DNA of 64,000 bases from Mycolicibacter kumamotonensis (lineage in GTDB: Bacteria > Actinomycetota > Actinomycetes > Mycobacteriales > Mycobacteriaceae). Below, piece by piece: positions 60,093-64,000 of this stretch (its first letter is position 1; each line of letters opens with the position of its first letter). The notes below the pieces were generated by a model that was not told the DNA's origin, made no database searches, and was given only the letters and a program-made list of their open reading frames with translations. Position numbers and translations under genes: made by a program. The DNA is taken from assembly GCF_002086285.1 (NCBI RefSeq), contig NZ_MVHU01000021.1, positions 1 to 64,000 of the forward strand. The letters are read 5' to 3'.

Positions 60093-61562
60093 GTGGCGCG
60101 CGGGCACGTCTATCAGACCCTGATCGTGGGCGCGGGGTTCAGCGGGATCGGCGCTGCGATCAAACTCAGCGAGGCCGGTTTCGCCGGCGCCGAGGAGATC
60201 ATCATCCTCGAGCGCAGCGACCGGGTCGGCGGAACCTGGCGAGACACCCGCTATCCCGGTGCGGCATGCGACATTCCGTCGCTGCTGTATTCGTTCTCGT
60301 TCGTCGCCAACCCGGGCTGGTCACGTGCTTACCCGACGGCCGACGAGATCTATGCGCACATCGAGGACATGGTCGACCGCTTCGACCTGCGCCGTCACAT
60401 CCGGTTCGGCACCGAGGTCACCGGGCTGGCATTCGACGACGGCGACGGAACGTGGACGATTTCGGCCGGGCGTAAGAAGTTTCGGGCCCGCACCGTGGTG
60501 CTCGCCTCCGGCCCGTTGCCCGACTCCAGCTTCCCGGCCATCCGCGGCCTGGAGTCCTACACCGGCCACAAGATTCACAGTGCCCGCTGGGATCACGACT
60601 ACGACTTCGCGGGCAAGAAGGTCGCCGTCGTCGGAACCGGCGCCAGCGCGGTGCAGATCATCCCGGAGCTGGTCACCCAGGCCGGATTCGTCAAGGTCTT
60701 TCAGCGCACTCCCGGCTGGGTGATTCCCCGCCTGGACGTGGCCATGCCCCCGGTCGTCCAAGAGGTGTTCGCCAAAGTGCCTGCCGCCCAGCAACTCGCC
60801 CGCCAGGCGCTGTTCTGGGGGCATGAGGCCAGCGCCACCGCCCTGGTGTGGAACACCCCGCTCAGCGGCCTGGTGGCCCAACTGGGCAAAGTCCATCTGC
60901 GTAGCACGGTCAAGGATCCGTGGCTGCGCCGTCAGCTCACCCCGGATTTCACCCCCGGGTGCAAGCGGATGCTGGTCTCCAGCGACTACTACCCCGCGCT
61001 GCAACGGGACAACTGCAAGCTGATCTCCTGGCCGATCGCCACGATCAGCCCGGCCGGCATCCGCACCAGCGACGGTGTGGAACACCGGCTGGACGCCATC
61101 GTGTTCGCGACCGGCTACGACGTGCACCTGACCGGCCCGCCGTTTCCGGTCACCGGGCTGGGCGGCAGGTCACTGGCCGCGGACTGGAGCGGCGGCGGTC
61201 AGGCCTTCAAAAGCATTCAGGCGCACGGCTATCCGAACCTGTTCTTCATGACCGGCCCCAACTCCGGGCCGGGCCACAACTCACTGCTGGTCTACGTCGA
61301 AGGACAGATCGACTACGTGGTGCGCGCCGTGGGGGCGATCCGCCGCGGCGACCTGCGCTACCTGGACGTACGTGACGACGTGCAACGTCGCCACAACGAG
61401 CAGATCCAGCGGCGACTGCGCAAGACGACCTGGATGTCGGGTTGTCGCAGCTGGTATCTGACCGAGGACGGTTTCAACGCGTCGATGTACCCGGGGTTCG
61501 CAACCCAGTATCTTCGGCAGATGCGCAGTTTCCGCCTCGCCGACTACCACGCGGTGGCATGA
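60093..61562 (+). CDS. FAD-dependent Baeyer-Villiger-type monooxygenase
   Basis: A 489-residue flavoprotein starting at a GTG one base after the diiron protein stop. GAGFSGIGAAIKL near residue 13 binds FAD; VVGTGASAVQII near residue 180 binds NADPH; YTGHKIHSARWD is the Baeyer-Villiger fingerprint. The end, YLTEDGFNASMYPG, is shared with mycobacterial monooxygenases such as those of the EthA/MymA group. It likely oxygenates a ketone or lipid produced by the SDR and diiron partners. It resembles the monooxygenase at 8795-10252 in layout but differs in many residues. Confidence 0.9.
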   Translation: MARGHVYQTLIVGAGFSGIGAAIKLSEAGFAGAEEIIILERSDRVGGTWRDTRYPGAACDIPSLLYSFSFVANPGWSRAYPTADEIYAHIEDMVDRFDLRRHIRFGTEVTGLAFDDGDGTWTISAGRKKFRARTVVLASGPLPDSSFPAIRGLESYTGHKIHSARWDHDYDFAGKKVAVVGTGASAVQIIPELVTQAGFVKVFQRTPGWVIPRLDVAMPPVVQEVFAKVPAAQQLARQALFWGHEASATALVWNTPLSGLVAQLGKVHLRSTVKDPWLRRQLTPDFTPGCKRMLVSSDYYPALQRDNCKLISWPIATISPAGIRTSDGVEHRLDAIVFATGYDVHLTGPPFPVTGLGGRSLAADWSGGGQAFKSIQAHGYPNLFFMTGPNSGPGHNSLLVYVEGQIDYVVRAVGAIRRGDLRYLDVRDDVQRRHNEQIQRRLRKTTWMSGCRSWYLTEDGFNASMYPGFATQYLRQMRSFRLADYHAVA

Positions 61563-62458
61563 CCGCGCCGGATCGTCCCGCCAGGCCCGACTCCATCGCC
61601 GGTGTGCTGGCGAACCTGCGCCGGGTGCCTCGCCGGGTGCGCCGCGAGTCCCGCGAGGTGATCGAGGCCGCGGTGACCCAGCTCTTCGAGGTCGTGGTGC
61701 GCCACCCCGGCGGCAATACCGCATCGCGGGAGTACCGGATCGACGATCTGGCCCGATTGGGCGGCACCACCACCCGCAACGTGCGGGTGTATCGGGACCG
61801 GGACCTGCTGCCGCCGCCGCGACGGGTCGGGCGCATCGCGTTGTACAACGACACGCACCTGACCCGGCTGCGGCTGATCACCTCGATGCTCGATCGCGGT
61901 TACACCATCGCGCACGTCAAAGAGATGATTGGCGCCTGGGAGCAGGGCAAGGACTTGAGCGACATCCTCGGCCTGGAGAGTGCGATCGCCGGCAGTTGGA
62001 CCACCGAACGCCCCGAGACCGTCTCGCGTGTCGAGGCCGAGCGGCGGATCGGCGACCCGCAGGCGTTGCGCCGGCTGGTGGCGCTCGGGGTGATCCGCCT
62101 GGACGGGGCCGAGGGCTCCCGGGCCACCATCACCCGGCCCAAACTGATCGAGGCGTTCAACGAGATCCGCGGCTACGGTATCGCCGTCGACAAGCTCATC
62201 GACCTCTACGAGCAGACACTGCCGCACATCGACGCGATCAGCCAGATGTTGGTGCGGGCCGGTGCCGAACACGTGCTGACCAAGATCCAGCCCGGGGCGC
62301 CGTTGCCGGCAGATACCGAGATCGCCGAGCTGATCGGCATGCTGGTGCGGTTCCGCACCCAGGCCGTCGCATCCGTCACCGCCACCCTGGCGTCCTCGAT
62401 CGAGTCCACCATCGAGTCGATGGTCACCGGCCTGCTCGCCGAGTCCCTGCTGCACTGA
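61559..62458 (+). CDS. MerR-family transcriptional regulator with long ligand domain
   Basis: A 299-residue regulator whose ATG overlaps the monooxygenase stop as ATGA. Residues 60-130 are the MerR winged helix (YRIDDLARLGGTTTRNVRVYRDRDLLPPP; VGRIALYNDTHLTRL). A coiled dimer helix follows (LITSMLDRGYTIAHVKEMI). The last 150 residues are helical and larger than in small metal sensors, so a lipid or other organic ligand is plausible. It has no cysteines in the metal-site positions. Likely controls its own operon at the palindromes near 58266. Confidence 0.9.
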   Translation: MTAPDRPARPDSIAGVLANLRRVPRRVRRESREVIEAAVTQLFEVVVRHPGGNTASREYRIDDLARLGGTTTRNVRVYRDRDLLPPPRRVGRIALYNDTHLTRLRLITSMLDRGYTIAHVKEMIGAWEQGKDLSDILGLESAIAGSWTTERPETVSRVEAERRIGDPQALRRLVALGVIRLDGAEGSRATITRPKLIEAFNEIRGYGIAVDKLIDLYEQTLPHIDAISQMLVRAGAEHVLTKIQPGAPLPADTEIAELIGMLVRFRTQAVASVTATLASSIESTIESMVTGLLAESLLH

Positions 62459-62482
62459 CGCGGCGGTCCCAGCTTCGCCGTC

Positions 62483-64000
<1,518 letters not shown>

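Overview
This window is chromosomal DNA from a mycobacterium, most likely a nontuberculous species. It has very high G+C, GTG and TTG starts, many 4-base stop/start overlaps, a PGRS-type glycine-rich protein, a 13E12-family HNH gene, a CFP2/MTB12-type antigen, and gene order matching the M. tuberculosis stretch from about Rv2360c to Rv2386c. I cannot fix the species from the sequence.

Left third (1-23 kb). This is the conserved housekeeping block: uppS, recO, an AmiA2-type amidase, era, a CNNM/CBS membrane protein, ybeY, phoH, rsmE, dnaJ2 and hrcA. Accessory genes sit between them: a PGRS protein with a signal peptide instead of a PE domain (cut by the window edge), a secreted protein with 33 uninterrupted Gly-X-Y triplets, a hemophore-like protein, a rhodanese, a Baeyer-Villiger-type monooxygenase, a lipoprotein, an AraC regulator with a methyltransferase, and a sphingosine-1-phosphate-lyase-like PLP enzyme followed by an FGGY sugar kinase.

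Middle and right (23-57 kb and 62.8-64 kb). Here is an almost complete mycobactin (siderophore) system. A leftward run mbtT-C-D-E-F-G-H builds the peptide-polyketide core. A 2.7-kb stretch (NTF2-like, cutinase, 13E12) separates it from mbtB. MbtB is divergent from mbtA. Then come a DUF3060-type protein, irtB-irtA (siderophore import), mbtK, and mbtN-M-L (lipid tail). mbtI (salicylate supply) is cut by the right edge. In M. tuberculosis the core genes, mbtKLMN and irtAB lie in three separate places; here they are in one locus. Five IdeR/iron-box-like sites lie upstream of mbtT, mbtB/mbtA, irtA/mbtK, mbtL and an unknown exported protein at 57196, which suggests one iron regulon. MbtE carries two complete C-A-T modules, giving four adenylation domains for a three-amino-acid product, and the extra domain lacks the usual substrate-anchoring Asp.

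Right end (58.3-62.8 kb). A four-gene operon (SDR, ferritin-like diiron protein, Baeyer-Villiger-type monooxygenase, MerR regulator) has three tandem palindromes at its start. After it lies a CsoR/CstR-family regulator with a perfect palindromic operator. Both look like self-contained, locally regulated units.

No tRNA, rRNA, CRISPR array, insertion sequence or gene-free stretch over 300 bases was found.
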